Assembly: GCA_018396695.1 (NCBI GenBank) | Contig: JAGTQU010000011.1 | Span: 9,916-53,181, forward strand | Length of the DNA stretch: 43,266 nt | Reading direction: 5' to 3' | Source: Candidatus Bathyarchaeota archaeon | GTDB taxonomy: Archaea; Thermoproteota; Bathyarchaeia; TCS64 | Shown here: positions 9,039 to 17,234 of the stretch, in pieces | Layout of the letters: every line of letters begins with the position of its first letter | Numbering within the stretch: position 1 is the stretch's first letter | Program-made: the position numbers and the translations under genes | Notes under the pieces: generated by a model | What the model was told of the DNA's origin: nothing | Seen by the model: only the letters and a program-made list of their open reading frames with translations | The model's database searches: none

Positions 9039-9816
9039 GGGCTTCTCCACATTTGCAGCTCCTATCCTTAGGTAGATTTGGTATCGATTCCATAATCAGT
9101 TTTTTGAAGTTTCCAGCGTTCCTGTTCATAGTATCGATTATCTCCATGGCTGAGACAGGCTTCTCAGCCCATACATCATAGTCAGTCACCATGCCGACAG
9201 AGATGTAGCAGATCTCTGCCTCCCTTGCTAGGATGCACTCAGGATAGAGGGTCATGCCTATTATATCCGCGTTCCATGAACGATAAAGCTTTGATTCGGC
9301 GCGTGTTGAGAACCTTGGCCCTTCTATGCAGACGTATGTTCCTGTTGGATGCGCTTTAAGTCCGAGCCTTTTAGAGAAGTTGATGAAAAAGCTGTGCAGT
9401 TGAGGGCATATTGGATCGGCTGCAGAGATGTGGCATATGCGTCCCCCCTCATAGAATGTGTCTGCGCGGTTCTTGGTTCGGTCGATGAATTGATCAGTGA
9501 ACACGAAGTCTCCAGGAGCATAGTCTTCTCTCAAGCTCCCGACAGCTGAAGATGCTATGATGCGTTGAACCCCAAGCTCCTTCAGCGCCCATATGTTGGC
9601 TCTATTATTTATCTTGTGTGGAGGGATCTGATGTCCCTTCCCGTGGCGTGGAATGAATGCTACTCTACGCCCCTTATACTCCCCTAAGGTTATGAGATCA
9701 GAGGGGGCTCCGTAAGGCGTGAAGATTTTAACTTCCTCCTGGTCTTCAAGGATCCCAGTATCGTAGACGCCTGTCCCTCCGATTACCGCGATCTCGGCTG
9801 AGTATTTTTTACTCAT
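9019..9816 (-). CDS. mtnP: S-methyl-5'-thioadenosine phosphorylase
   Basis: Phosphorolysis of methylthioadenosine to adenine and methylthioribose-1-phosphate, part of methionine and purine salvage. Family PNP/MTAP type 2: IGGTGVYD at the N-terminus (phosphate loop), FIPRHGKGH, ASSAVGSL, CIEGPRFSTRAESKLYR, DIIGMTLYPECILAREA (purine/ribose site) and MVTDYDVWA. The frame opens at 9840, but an ATG at 9816 has a perfect GGAGGAG eight bases before it and begins MSKKYSAEIAVIGG, so I take 9816. The fold cannot fully exclude broader purine nucleoside phosphorylase activity, as archaeal members often accept adenosine, inosine or guanosine. Confidence 0.9.
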   Translation of the reverse strand: MSKKYSAEIAVIGGTGVYDTGILEDQEEVKIFTPYGAPSDLITLGEYKGRRVAFIPRHGKGHQIPPHKINNRANIWALKELGVQRIIASSAVGSLREDYAPGDFVFTDQFIDRTKNRADTFYEGGRICHISAADPICPQLHSFFINFSKRLGLKAHPTGTYVCIEGPRFSTRAESKLYRSWNADIIGMTLYPECILAREAEICYISVGMVTDYDVWAEKPVSAMEIIDTMNRNAGNFKKLIMESIPNLPKDRSCKCGEALKEALL

Positions 9817-9946
9817 TAACTTTCTCCTCCAATCCTCCATAAGCTCTTCAATAAATTATATAGAACCATATTCAAATCAGAAGATTAAAGTTTATTAATA
9901 TTTATACAAAGACTGTTAAACCTCTAAAAGCATTATGTGAATCTGG

Positions 9947-10960
9947 ATGGAAACTGAAGACCAGATCAAGGCGCTCCCAAAGCTGGAGCAGCACATCCAC
10001 ATCGTCGGATCAGTCAGACCTGAGACTCTTCTCTGGCTCGTTGAAGAAGCCGGAGTAGAGTTCCCTAACAGCCTTAAAGAGGTGGAACAATTTTTCCAAT
10101 ACAAGGATTTTGACCATTTTATAAGCGTCTACAGCAAAGTGAACGATTGTATAACTGATGAACGTCAATTTGAGCGTATAGTCTATGAAATGCTCGAGAA
10201 GGAAGCGCAATGCAATGTGAAGCATGTTGAAGCAATATTTTCAACATACGATCATGTTAGAAGAGGCCTCAATCATGGGTTAATGATCAAGGCTCTTAAT
10301 AGAGGGATAAGGAAAGCCCGGGAAGAGTTAGGCGTAGGATGCACTATTAGAGTCGACCTGGTTAGAAACTACGGTTCAGAGGTAGGGATGAAAGTCTTGG
10401 ACTTGATCGAGGAAGAACACGAAAACATTGTGGCGATAGATCTAGGAGGATCAGAAGGAGGCTTTCCTCCAGCTCCGTATAAGGAGGCTTTCAAAAGGGC
10501 TGGAGAGATGGGGCTTCACCTTGTAGCCCACGCGGGTGAAGTCTCTGGACCTAAGAGCGTCTGGGATGCGATAAACTACCTTGGTGTTGAGCGAATAGGT
10601 CACGGGGTTTCGGTGTCAATGGATCCTTCTCTTTTAGGGTTCATTAAAAAGCAGGGTATAACTATCGAAGCCTGCCCAGTTAGTAATGTGAAGACTGGTG
10701 TAGTACCTTCTATAAACCAACATCCTATTCGGCGGTTTTATGATGAAGGGCTTAGCGTTTCAGTGAATAGCGATGATCCTTCGATGTTTAGAACAGATAT
10801 GAATCAGGAGTACCTTCAGCTTAATAGAGAACTCGGCTTCACAGTCGTAGATCTCTTCAACATAAGCTTAAATGCGGTCGCCTCGTCCTTCTTGCCTGAG
10901 ACCCAGAAGAGGAGGATGATCGAAGAGTTTCAGAAAGAGTATTTGAAGATAATCGCTTGA
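9947..10960 (+). CDS. Adenosine deaminase-like nucleoside deaminase
   Basis: Zinc-dependent deaminase of the adenosine/adenine deaminase family, forming an inosine-type product and ammonia. Zinc ligands and catalytic residues are complete: H16 and H18 (EQHIHIVGS), H195 with catalytic E198 (AHAGE), H219 (RIGHGVS), and D276/D277 (VNSDDPSMF). The residue after the second His pair, Asp or Glu in most adenosine deaminases (H-x-H-L-D/E-G), is Val20 here. In mouse ADA that Asp contacts the ribose 5'-OH, so a 5'-modified or ribose-free substrate such as methylthioadenosine, SAH or adenine is possible (inference). A TATA-like tttataca near 9900 serves as promoter. The enzyme lies beside mtnP and close to ahcY, whose products or substrates it could use. 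Confidence 0.85.
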   Translation: METEDQIKALPKLEQHIHIVGSVRPETLLWLVEEAGVEFPNSLKEVEQFFQYKDFDHFISVYSKVNDCITDERQFERIVYEMLEKEAQCNVKHVEAIFSTYDHVRRGLNHGLMIKALNRGIRKAREELGVGCTIRVDLVRNYGSEVGMKVLDLIEEEHENIVAIDLGGSEGGFPPAPYKEAFKRAGEMGLHLVAHAGEVSGPKSVWDAINYLGVERIGHGVSVSMDPSLLGFIKKQGITIEACPVSNVKTGVVPSINQHPIRRFYDEGLSVSVNSDDPSMFRTDMNQEYLQLNRELGFTVVDLFNISLNAVASSFLPETQKRRMIEEFQKEYLKIIA

Positions 10961-10984
10961 AAACAGAACTCTTCCAGAGTTAAT

Positions 10985-10993
10985 CTTTTTATT
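10985..10993 (+). promoter_or_regulatory. TATA box of metG
   Basis: The run ctttttatt is centred 26 nt before the ATG at 11015. This is the archaeal distance from TATA box to transcription start, so metG is probably leaderless. No ribosome site is seen before the ATG. Confidence 0.5.
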
Positions 10994-11014
10994 CGAGTCC
11001 ATTATGTTAAGGCT

Positions 11015-12760
11015 ATGGATAGCTCAATTAGCTATCCAAAAATATGGAACAAAATGAGGTGTCTGAAACTCGAAGTTGTGAAAGATTTGAAGTATAAATT
11101 CCCTCTTCCGAGACCTGTCCTCGTAACCTGTGGTCTTCCCTACGTCAACGGTCCATGCCACATTGCCCATCTTAGAACATATGTTCCCGCCGACATCTTC
11201 ATCAGATTCCTGCGCAAGCTTGGTCAGCAAGTAGTCTTCATATGCGGCTCAGATACTCATGGAACCCCTATTTTAGTGAAGGCGGAGGCTGAGGGGTTAA
11301 CTCCACAGGAGGTTGTTAAAAAGTATCATAAACACTTCGTTGAACTTTTCCCAAGGCTAGGCATTGATTTTGACAATTATGGGAGCACAGATGATCCACT
11401 CAATCATAATCGAACAAAGGAGATAATCTTACAGCTGTTAAAAAATGGCTACATCTATGGGAAACAACTCAAATTGCCATACTGCCCCACGTGTAATCGA
11501 TTTCTACCAGACAGGTACCAGAAAGGAACATGCCCATACTGCGGAGCCATTGCAAGAGGAGACGAATGTGATCAAGGTTGTGGACGCTATCTTGAGCCTG
11601 GGGAACTTCTAGATCCTAGATGCGTGATCTGTGGAACCAAGCCTGAGATGAGGGAGACCCGCCACTATTTTATGAAGCTAACTGCGTTCGAAGAGTTCCT
11701 TAGAGAATATCTCAAGCAGATGGATGGAACTGAGAATGCTCGAAACTATGCTCTCCAGTGGCTTGAGAAAGGTCTTCGAGACTGGAATATTACTCGAAAC
11801 CTAGATTGGGGGGTAGAGTTCCCAGGGGAACCAAATCTAGTGCTTTACGTCTGGGTTGATGCCCCGATCGGATATATAAGCTCCACCGAGGAGTGGGCTA
11901 TGAAGAAAAACGGCGACTGGGAATATTTCTGGAAGGGATCTGGATACCTCATTCATTTCATCGGTGGAGATATAATCTATCATCACTGCCTCTTCTGGCC
12001 ATCGATGCTTAAAGGCGCGGGATATAATCTTCCATACGCGGTCGTTGCTTCAGGGATGGTGAGAGTTGAAGGACATAAATTCTCGAAGAGTAGGGGCTAC
12101 GTTCTCTGGGTGAAGGAAGACTATTTGGATAAAGGTTTGGATCCTGACGCTCTGAGATACTATATAGCGTCTTACACAGGTCATACTCGAGACTTGGACT
12201 TTTCATGGAGCAGCTTCGGAGAGAAGCTGAATAAGGAGCTTGTAGGGACCCTCGGAAACTTCCTATATAGAACAATACTCTTCGCAAAGAAAAACTACGG
12301 GCATGTTCCTCAGGGGGAGGTTGAACCAGATGTTGTGGCTGAGGTTGAAGCCGTCATACGCGAGATTAGGGAGGGTCTTGACATCTACGAGTTTAAGAAG
12401 ATCTCTGATGCTATATTATCTCTTGCTGCTTTTGGGAATAAGTATCTTCAAGAGAACGAGCCTTGGCGACTTGTTAAGACGGATCCTAATAGAGCCAGAC
12501 AAGTGACATATAACTGCCTCTGGATAGCAAAAGCTTTGCAGATCCTGATCGAGCCTATAATGCCCGAGAAGGCGGATAAGCTTCATAAGCAACTTTTCGG
12601 AAGAGTTGAAAGGAACAAGCTTTTGTCAGAAGTCCTAAAACCATTGGAGACCGGGATCAAGCTTGGAGACCCGAAACCATTATTCAAACAGATATCCGAA
12701 GAGGAGATCGAAGAACTCTCCAGAATCACATTGGAGAGGGTTTCAACCGCTAAAGGCTAA
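11015..12760 (+). CDS. metG: Methionyl-tRNA synthetase
   Basis: Class I synthetase charging tRNA-Met. The Rossmann domain opens with LVTCGLPYVNGPCHIAH, where HIAH (49-52) is the HIGH signature, followed by FICGSDTHGTP. The connective domain carries four Cys-x2-Cys knuckles (CPTC, CPYC, a C-x3-C variant, CVIC) that bind two zincs, as in archaeal MetRS. The second signature is HKFSKSRG, and an alpha-helical anticodon domain follows. At 581 residues it ends without the C-terminal tRNA-binding OB domain found in many MetRS; that piece may be a separate gene outside the window. It probably shares a transcript with the PHP gene, which starts six bases after its stop. Confidence 0.95.
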   Translation: MDSSISYPKIWNKMRCLKLEVVKDLKYKFPLPRPVLVTCGLPYVNGPCHIAHLRTYVPADIFIRFLRKLGQQVVFICGSDTHGTPILVKAEAEGLTPQEVVKKYHKHFVELFPRLGIDFDNYGSTDDPLNHNRTKEIILQLLKNGYIYGKQLKLPYCPTCNRFLPDRYQKGTCPYCGAIARGDECDQGCGRYLEPGELLDPRCVICGTKPEMRETRHYFMKLTAFEEFLREYLKQMDGTENARNYALQWLEKGLRDWNITRNLDWGVEFPGEPNLVLYVWVDAPIGYISSTEEWAMKKNGDWEYFWKGSGYLIHFIGGDIIYHHCLFWPSMLKGAGYNLPYAVVASGMVRVEGHKFSKSRGYVLWVKEDYLDKGLDPDALRYYIASYTGHTRDLDFSWSSFGEKLNKELVGTLGNFLYRTILFAKKNYGHVPQGEVEPDVVAEVEAVIREIREGLDIYEFKKISDAILSLAAFGNKYLQENEPWRLVKTDPNRARQVTYNCLWIAKALQILIEPIMPEKADKLHKQLFGRVERNKLLSEVLKPLETGIKLGDPKPLFKQISEEEIEELSRITLERVSTAKG

Positions 12761-12766
12761 ACTATA

Positions 12767-13438
12767 ATGGTGCGCATCTTGAGGCTGCGGCTTGACCTAC
12801 ATGTACATACGAGTAATAGTTACGACTGCCGCTTGAGAATAAAGGATATTATTAGATTCTGCAAGTCGATAGGTATAGATGGGTTTGCTATAACTGATCA
12901 TGATAAATTAATCTCACGAATTGAGGTTAAAAGTGAAGAGATTACAATTCTCCCTGGCATGGAGGTCACAGCCAAAGGTGCCCACATACTTGCATTCAAT
13001 GTTTATGAAACCATCCCACCGAATTTATCTGTTAAAGAAACTGTTGAACTGATTCATTTGCAAGGTGGATTCGCTGCCCTAGCGCACCCTTTTTCGATGT
13101 TTCGATCCTCTTTAAAGGAATCTGAGTTTTCAAAAGCAAGGTTCGATGCTGTGGAAATTGCGAACGCGTCTCATTTCCTTTATGATTGGAATTTTAAAAG
13201 GGGGTCTTCGCTGGCGGATAGGTTTAAACTCCCACGGATAGGTGGGAGCGACGCACATTTTTTAGAAGCTGTTGGACGGGCTTTTACGATAGTTGAAACA
13301 GATTCTGTGGAGGCAGAGGATATTTTAAAAGCTATAAAAAAAGGGAATACTCTCGTTCATGGTAGAGGAATCACCATCTTAGAAAAAATTTTTTCGAAGT
13401 TAAAATTTGAATTAGACTCCCTTCATAATAGTATCTAG
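12767..13438 (+). CDS. PHP-domain metal-dependent phosphoesterase
   Basis: Polymerase-and-histidinol-phosphatase fold hydrolase. Metal-binding motifs are present in order: LDLHVHT (H12, H14), FAITDHD, GMEVTAKGAHILAF (Glu and His), AALAHPF and GGSDAHF. Such proteins cleave phosphate esters, for example nucleotide 3',5'-bisphosphates or short oligonucleotides; the substrate here is unknown. At 223 residues it is a single-domain protein with a short helical tail. It follows metG closely. Its last 27 bases overlap the end of the small gene on the opposite strand. Confidence 0.85.
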   Translation: MVRILRLRLDLHVHTSNSYDCRLRIKDIIRFCKSIGIDGFAITDHDKLISRIEVKSEEITILPGMEVTAKGAHILAFNVYETIPPNLSVKETVELIHLQGGFAALAHPFSMFRSSLKESEFSKARFDAVEIANASHFLYDWNFKRGSSLADRFKLPRIGGSDAHFLEAVGRAFTIVETDSVEAEDILKAIKKGNTLVHGRGITILEKIFSKLKFELDSLHNSI

Positions 13439-13747
13439 TTCATTTTCAATGTTCGAATACACGTCTCTTATATATATTGGCGGGGGTTTAATCTTTGAGT
13501 AGGCTAAGCCTGCCGCTATAAGTCCAGTTCCTATGATATCTGAGATTATTGGATCAGGAAACAAAATAAGCGCGATCCCTAGCTTTACTAGACCCGATTT
13601 TGAGCCACCTTGCTCCTCTCCTACAAGACTTCTAAACTCGCGAACACTATTTACTGTACCCTTCATAAGCGAGTATATCTCACTGTAAGAGGTGCTTAAC
13701 TCCTTGACGGCGTTGACGAGCTCTTTAATATTCTCATTATTCTTCAA
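13412..13747 (-). CDS. Small protein with hydrophobic segment, last gene of the ESCRT cluster
   Basis: Not recognised. It has about 111 residues: an N-terminal helical, coiled-coil-like half (NIKELVNAVKELSTSYSEIY), a polar linker with GEEQGGSKSG, and then a long hydrophobic stretch with Pro and Gly breaks (LVKLGIALILFPDP, IGTGLIAAGLAY). That stretch could be a membrane hairpin or a re-entrant segment. A short charged tail ends the protein. The frame opens at an ATG at 13780, inside cdvC. I choose the TTG at 13747 because AAGGTGA, overlapping the cdvC stop region, sits at the right distance, making it translationally coupled to cdvC. Position suggests a membrane-associated partner of the ESCRT machinery; this is inference. 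Its 3' end overlaps the PHP gene. Confidence 0.65.
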   Translation of the reverse strand: MKNNENIKELVNAVKELSTSYSEIYSLMKGTVNSVREFRSLVGEEQGGSKSGLVKLGIALILFPDPIISDIIGTGLIAAGLAYSKIKPPPIYIRDVYSNIENELDTIMKGV

Positions 13748-13757
13748 AAAACTCACC

Positions 13758-14915
13758 TTAAAGCGCTTTAAAGTTTTCATACCATTTCTCGTATGAAGCC
13801 ACCATCTCTTTGGAGACGCTCGGCCGACGCACTCTCAGAATATTGAGGAAGTCATTCATGCTAACAGATCTTGGTTGGGAATTCTGATCGTAGGCTAAGC
13901 CAGATTCGAATAGTTCTCTGATGACGTTTAAACGTACTGACTGGCATATGTCTCGTATATCGCTTCCAGAGAATCCTTCAGTTATGCTTGCAAGCTCCCT
14001 GTAATCCACGTCTCTTGAGAGTTCCATTTTTGTCGTATATAGTTTGAATATCTCGAGGCGGGTCTCGAAGTCAGGCAAGGGAACCATTATCCTCTTCTGG
14101 AACCTCCTGATGAAAGCCCAATCCAGGTCCCAAGGCTTGTTTGTTGCAGCTATTACGTAAAGGTGATAGTTTTTACCCTTATCCATGATACCATCCATCT
14201 CCTTCAAAAATTGGTTACGCATCCTGACCTCTCCTCCAACCTCTTGGTCATGTGTGCCAAACAAGGAGTCAACCTCGTCGATGAATATTATGGATGGACG
14301 CTTCTCACAAGCTTTCCTAGCCTCAGCGAATAGTCTCGCTACATTTTGCTCAGCGACCCCGAGCCATTTAGACATTATGGAGGCCGCGTCAACCATTACG
14401 AAGTCGGCTTCGATCTCTGTGGCTACGGCTGCAGCTAACAGCGTCTTACCGCAACCAGGGGGACCGAAAAGCAAGATCCCTCTCGGCCAGCCAAGGGGAA
14501 ATAGATCGGGTCTTTTTACGGGGAAGACTATGGCTTCCTTAATTGCGATCTTCGCATCGTTTAACCCTGCGACCTCATCCCATTTTATATTAGGTTTATC
14601 AGGGTTCGGCTTCTCTTCAGAATCCTCTTTTTGCTCTTCATGCGTTCGAATTATTTTTTCTTCATGGATTGAGCTTTCCATATAACCTTCTTGGAGCAGT
14701 TTGACTCGTTCCTTGTAAGTCATAACTCTTTCGATGTAGACTCTATTCAACCCGTAATCAGGGTATAGTTTAACAAGTTTCGATAGGGCATCTATGGCTT
14801 TTTTATAATACTCTGCAGCTTTATCTGTCTCACCCATCTGGTCTAGGCGCACGGCTTCGGCCGCATATTGCATAGCCATTTGCTCAAGTTGTTGAGATAC
14901 ACTCAAACCATACAT
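13758..14915 (-). CDS. cdvC: Vps4-like AAA ATPase (CdvC)
   Basis: ESCRT disassembly ATPase that remodels ESCRT-III polymers during archaeal division. An N-terminal MIT domain (about 1-75, three helices with MAMQYAAEAVRLDQMG and AAEYYKKAIDAL) binds ESCRT-III tails. A charged linker precedes the AAA core. The core contains Walker A GPPGCGKT (151-158), pore loop MSKWLG (181-186), Walker B IIFIDEVDS (209-217), sensor AATN, and the arginine pair RR at about 270. A ribosome site GGAGG lies five bases before the ATG, inside the end of cdvB, so the two are coupled. The length and order match CdvC of crenarchaea and thaumarchaea. Confidence 0.93.
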   Translation of the reverse strand: MYGLSVSQQLEQMAMQYAAEAVRLDQMGETDKAAEYYKKAIDALSKLVKLYPDYGLNRVYIERVMTYKERVKLLQEGYMESSIHEEKIIRTHEEQKEDSEEKPNPDKPNIKWDEVAGLNDAKIAIKEAIVFPVKRPDLFPLGWPRGILLFGPPGCGKTLLAAAVATEIEADFVMVDAASIMSKWLGVAEQNVARLFAEARKACEKRPSIIFIDEVDSLFGTHDQEVGGEVRMRNQFLKEMDGIMDKGKNYHLYVIAATNKPWDLDWAFIRRFQKRIMVPLPDFETRLEIFKLYTTKMELSRDVDYRELASITEGFSGSDIRDICQSVRLNVIRELFESGLAYDQNSQPRSVSMNDFLNILRVRRPSVSKEMVASYEKWYENFKAL

Positions 14916-15661
14916 TCCTCCAGTTTAGCCTTGGTTTTCGCATGTAATTCCTCTGTAACTTGCAGAAAATCATCGATGACTACATTAGGACTATTAGTTT
15001 GAGAGATTACGACAGGCTTGAAGCTTTCCTTTCTGATCCCGGCTTCATGGCTTACAGGTATTGCTTCGGCAACTATCTTCTGAGTTGATACTTTCGAGGG
15101 GACGTTAATCGGGATCGAAGGCGGAACCGGGAGATTGTCAACAATCATCTTCTCTAACTGTTCAGATACTTCTTTAAGTATCACCTCTCCACTCTCACTT
15201 GAAGAGTTATAAAGCGACTCTAAGGCTGGTTGGCTGAAGTCAACCTTGGTCTCCATCAGCGTATCGCTGACAAGGCAGTTTAACTGCTGTACCTCCGAAG
15301 CTATGCCTGGCATAACTCTAGAAACGTCTCCTGAAACGCTCTGGATCATCTTAGATACAGGTTTAAGCTCGCTGATTAGACTATGAAGCTCAATGAAGCT
15401 TTCAAGCCTAATGAGAACACATTCAATGGCAAGCTGGCTTTGGGTTATCGTTTTTATCAGCTCCCTAATCTTGGCTATCTCATTTGCATACATCTGCGCT
15501 CGGAGTTTATCGGTTTTCCTTACAGCTTCCTCACACATTTTAAAGAGGGTTCTATCTCTATTTTTTAATTTGAATATTATCTGTTCTAACTTCGCGCTTT
15601 GGATCCTTAGCTCCCCTATTTTTTCAGAGTTGAAGGATTCTTGGGCGTTTATCTCTTCCAT
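14903..15661 (-). CDS. cdvB: ESCRT-III-like protein (CdvB family)
   Basis: Snf7-type ESCRT-III subunit expected to polymerise on membrane at division. The N-terminal two thirds is a helical, charged core (LRIQSAKLEQIIFKLKNRDR, then the long basic helix with AQMYANEIAKIRELIKT). A Pro-rich stretch LPVPPSIPINVP resembles the MIM2 motif that binds the MIT domain of Vps4. The C-terminal tail is short and I see no winged-helix domain of the kind that binds CdvA. The frame opens at 15694, but the ATG at 15661 has GAGGTGG eight bases upstream and is the likelier start. A minus-strand T-run and TATA-like tract near 15757-15768 separate it from the upstream paralogue, so it may have its own promoter. 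Confidence 0.88.
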   Translation of the reverse strand: MEEINAQESFNSEKIGELRIQSAKLEQIIFKLKNRDRTLFKMCEEAVRKTDKLRAQMYANEIAKIRELIKTITQSQLAIECVLIRLESFIELHSLISELKPVSKMIQSVSGDVSRVMPGIASEVQQLNCLVSDTLMETKVDFSQPALESLYNSSSESGEVILKEVSEQLEKMIVDNLPVPPSIPINVPSKVSTQKIVAEAIPVSHEAGIRKESFKPVVISQTNSPNVVIDDFLQVTEELHAKTKAKLEECMV

Positions 15662-15809
15662 AGATGCCACCTCTTGAAAATTAGTTTTGAGCAAAAGATC
15701 TAGATGTACAGATGAATCCTAATTCATTCAAATCGTCTCCAAGCGAAGTTGAATTGAATTTAAAAAAGGAGGTAAAGATGTAGAGGCAACTCATGGCTGC
15801 TGCCTCCTT

Positions 15810-16454
15810 CTATATCCTATCTGTAACGGCTTCTCCTATCCTTGCCTTTCCAGGCAGGTCAGGGAACGTCTCTTTCATACGCTGCTCAGCGATGGCTGCT
15901 GCCTCTTCAATTATTTTCTGAGAGTCCTCGTTAGCTGATTCAAAGTTTATCGTTGAACCTGTCACAGCTCCTGCATCGACAACTATGCCACTTAGGAGGT
16001 TTCCGATCTCTCCTAACTCTTTCTCTGCTTGTGGAGATACTGTAGATATGCCTGTTTTGATGTCTCTTATAACTCCCACAACTGGGAGCAAAGTCACAGC
16101 AACATCTCCCAGCTCAGTGACCGTCTTTAACCTCAAGGTTATCTGCTCTAGGGCGAGTCTGGCATGCATTATCATTTTCTCCATTTTACGTATCTCTGCA
16201 AGCTCGTTTGCCAGTACACTTGCGCGGGCTGTATCATGCTTAGAGTATGCATCGACTATCCTGTTGAATATTGCTTTATCTCGTTCATTGAAACGATTCG
16301 AAGCTTGGTCGAGTCTTTGAATTTGAAGGTCTATTCTCTTAATAGCTGCATCTAACCTTGGCTTGAGAGGGCCTGGAGGTCTGACTGCTTCTTTGACCTT
16401 GGTGCTTAGTGAGGCATTGTCAGTCCGTTCCCATCTAGTGGCGAATGAATCCAT
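15810..16454 (-). CDS. ESCRT-III-like protein, second paralogue (CdvB1-like)
   Basis: Second Snf7/ESCRT-III homologue, 214 residues. It keeps the family's layout: a basic first helix (LKPRLDAAIKRIDLQIQRL), then SNRFNERDKAIFNRIVDAY and a long helix with SVLANELAEIRKMEKMI that parallels AQMYANEIAKIRELIKT in its neighbour. A conserved helix-breaking middle follows. It ends in an acidic helix IIEEAAAIAEQRMKETFPDL that resembles a MIM1-type Vps4-binding tail. No winged-helix domain is visible. A GAGGTG ribosome site precedes the ATG by about ten bases. It heads the cluster, separated from cdvB by about 150 bases. The two probably co-polymerise, as archaeal ESCRT-III paralogues do. Confidence 0.87.
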   Translation of the reverse strand: MDSFATRWERTDNASLSTKVKEAVRPPGPLKPRLDAAIKRIDLQIQRLDQASNRFNERDKAIFNRIVDAYSKHDTARASVLANELAEIRKMEKMIMHARLALEQITLRLKTVTELGDVAVTLLPVVGVIRDIKTGISTVSPQAEKELGEIGNLLSGIVVDAGAVTGSTINFESANEDSQKIIEEAAAIAEQRMKETFPDLPGKARIGEAVTDRI

Positions 16455-16719
16455 TTACCAAACACCTCGGCATATACTAACTTTAGGAGTAGGAATATCT
16501 CGTTGCTTTTCAGAAATAATGATTCAAGGTTTTTTTATGTTCAAACTGATATCACTTTTTCCAAGTTTTTGTAACAACAAGTCGAGACAAAAATGGGTTT
16601 GTTAACGATATGTTTAAAAAAGCGTATTTTCTCCATTAAAATTTGCATAAATTAAGCAAATATTTGTTCAGCATACTAAAATGTAACTTTCAGGCTTATG
16701 AAAATTCAGGCGGAATAAT

Positions 16720-16932
16720 ATGAGTGGAAGATTGAAGGTTTTATCCGTGTTCACGTTTCTAGGCTTCTTTGGAGGAGTTCTAGCTTACTTCACATATAAG
16801 AAGATCTTTCCCGTGTTAATACAAATATTCCCAGAGCTACTACAGGCTGAATGGTTCCTAACGGGGATTGCTGGAGCAGTAATGACATTAGTGCTGGTAA
16901 CGATCTGGGCTTCCGTAAGCCCGCCTAGATGA
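16720..16932 (+). CDS. Small two-helix membrane protein, unknown
   Basis: Not recognised. 70 residues with two clear membrane helices: VLSVFTFLGFFGGVLAYFTY near the N-terminus and FLTGIAGAVMTLVLVTIWAS near the C-terminus, joined by an amphipathic PVLIQIFPELLQAEW. GGCGG sits about ten bases before the ATG and could be a weak ribosome site. It is divergent from the ESCRT cluster and stands alone. The clean membrane pattern and compact ends suggest a real gene rather than a chance frame, but no function can be assigned. Confidence 0.55.
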   Translation: MSGRLKVLSVFTFLGFFGGVLAYFTYKKIFPVLIQIFPELLQAEWFLTGIAGAVMTLVLVTIWASVSPPR

Positions 16933-17018
16933 ACTTTAAAACCAGGAAAAAAGCTACTTAACACTCTATATTTTTCTAAACCTGAATTCAAAGTGTAAAA
17001 TTAATCAGTTTCTTGTTT

Positions 17019-17234
17019 TTAGATTTCTTCCATTTGGAAAAGATTGAAGTCTATACTTATTGAGCCCTCAGGCTCTGAGAACGGCTCCATATTGTACAGA
17101 TTAAACTCGGAAAAAATGCTCTCATGAAGTCTTTTCTGAGCCTTTTTTAATAATAAAGTTAAGTTTAAACCGTCATCTGCCGGGGATTCTTCCTTCTCCT
17201 GAAAGATTAAAACTTTTTCATTCAAAACTTGCAC
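17019..17234 (-). CDS. Hypothetical small acidic protein
   Basis: Not recognised. 71 residues opening at GTG, with a central helix (LTLLLKKAQKRLHESIFSEF) flanked by acidic segments (EKEESPADDG and SEPEGSISIDFN). There is no strong ribosome site and no membrane segment. Codon choice looks ordinary. It lies isolated in AT-rich DNA between the small membrane protein and the methylthiotransferase, so a chance ORF remains possible. Confidence 0.35.
   Translation of the reverse strand: MQVLNEKVLIFQEKEESPADDGLNLTLLLKKAQKRLHESIFSEFNLYNMEPFSEPEGSISIDFNLFQMEEI

Noticed and set aside
14185-14685. 166-residue open frame opposite cdvC
   Set aside because: Lies wholly inside the AAA ATPase gene on the other strand; Ser-rich antisense composition and no ribosome site.
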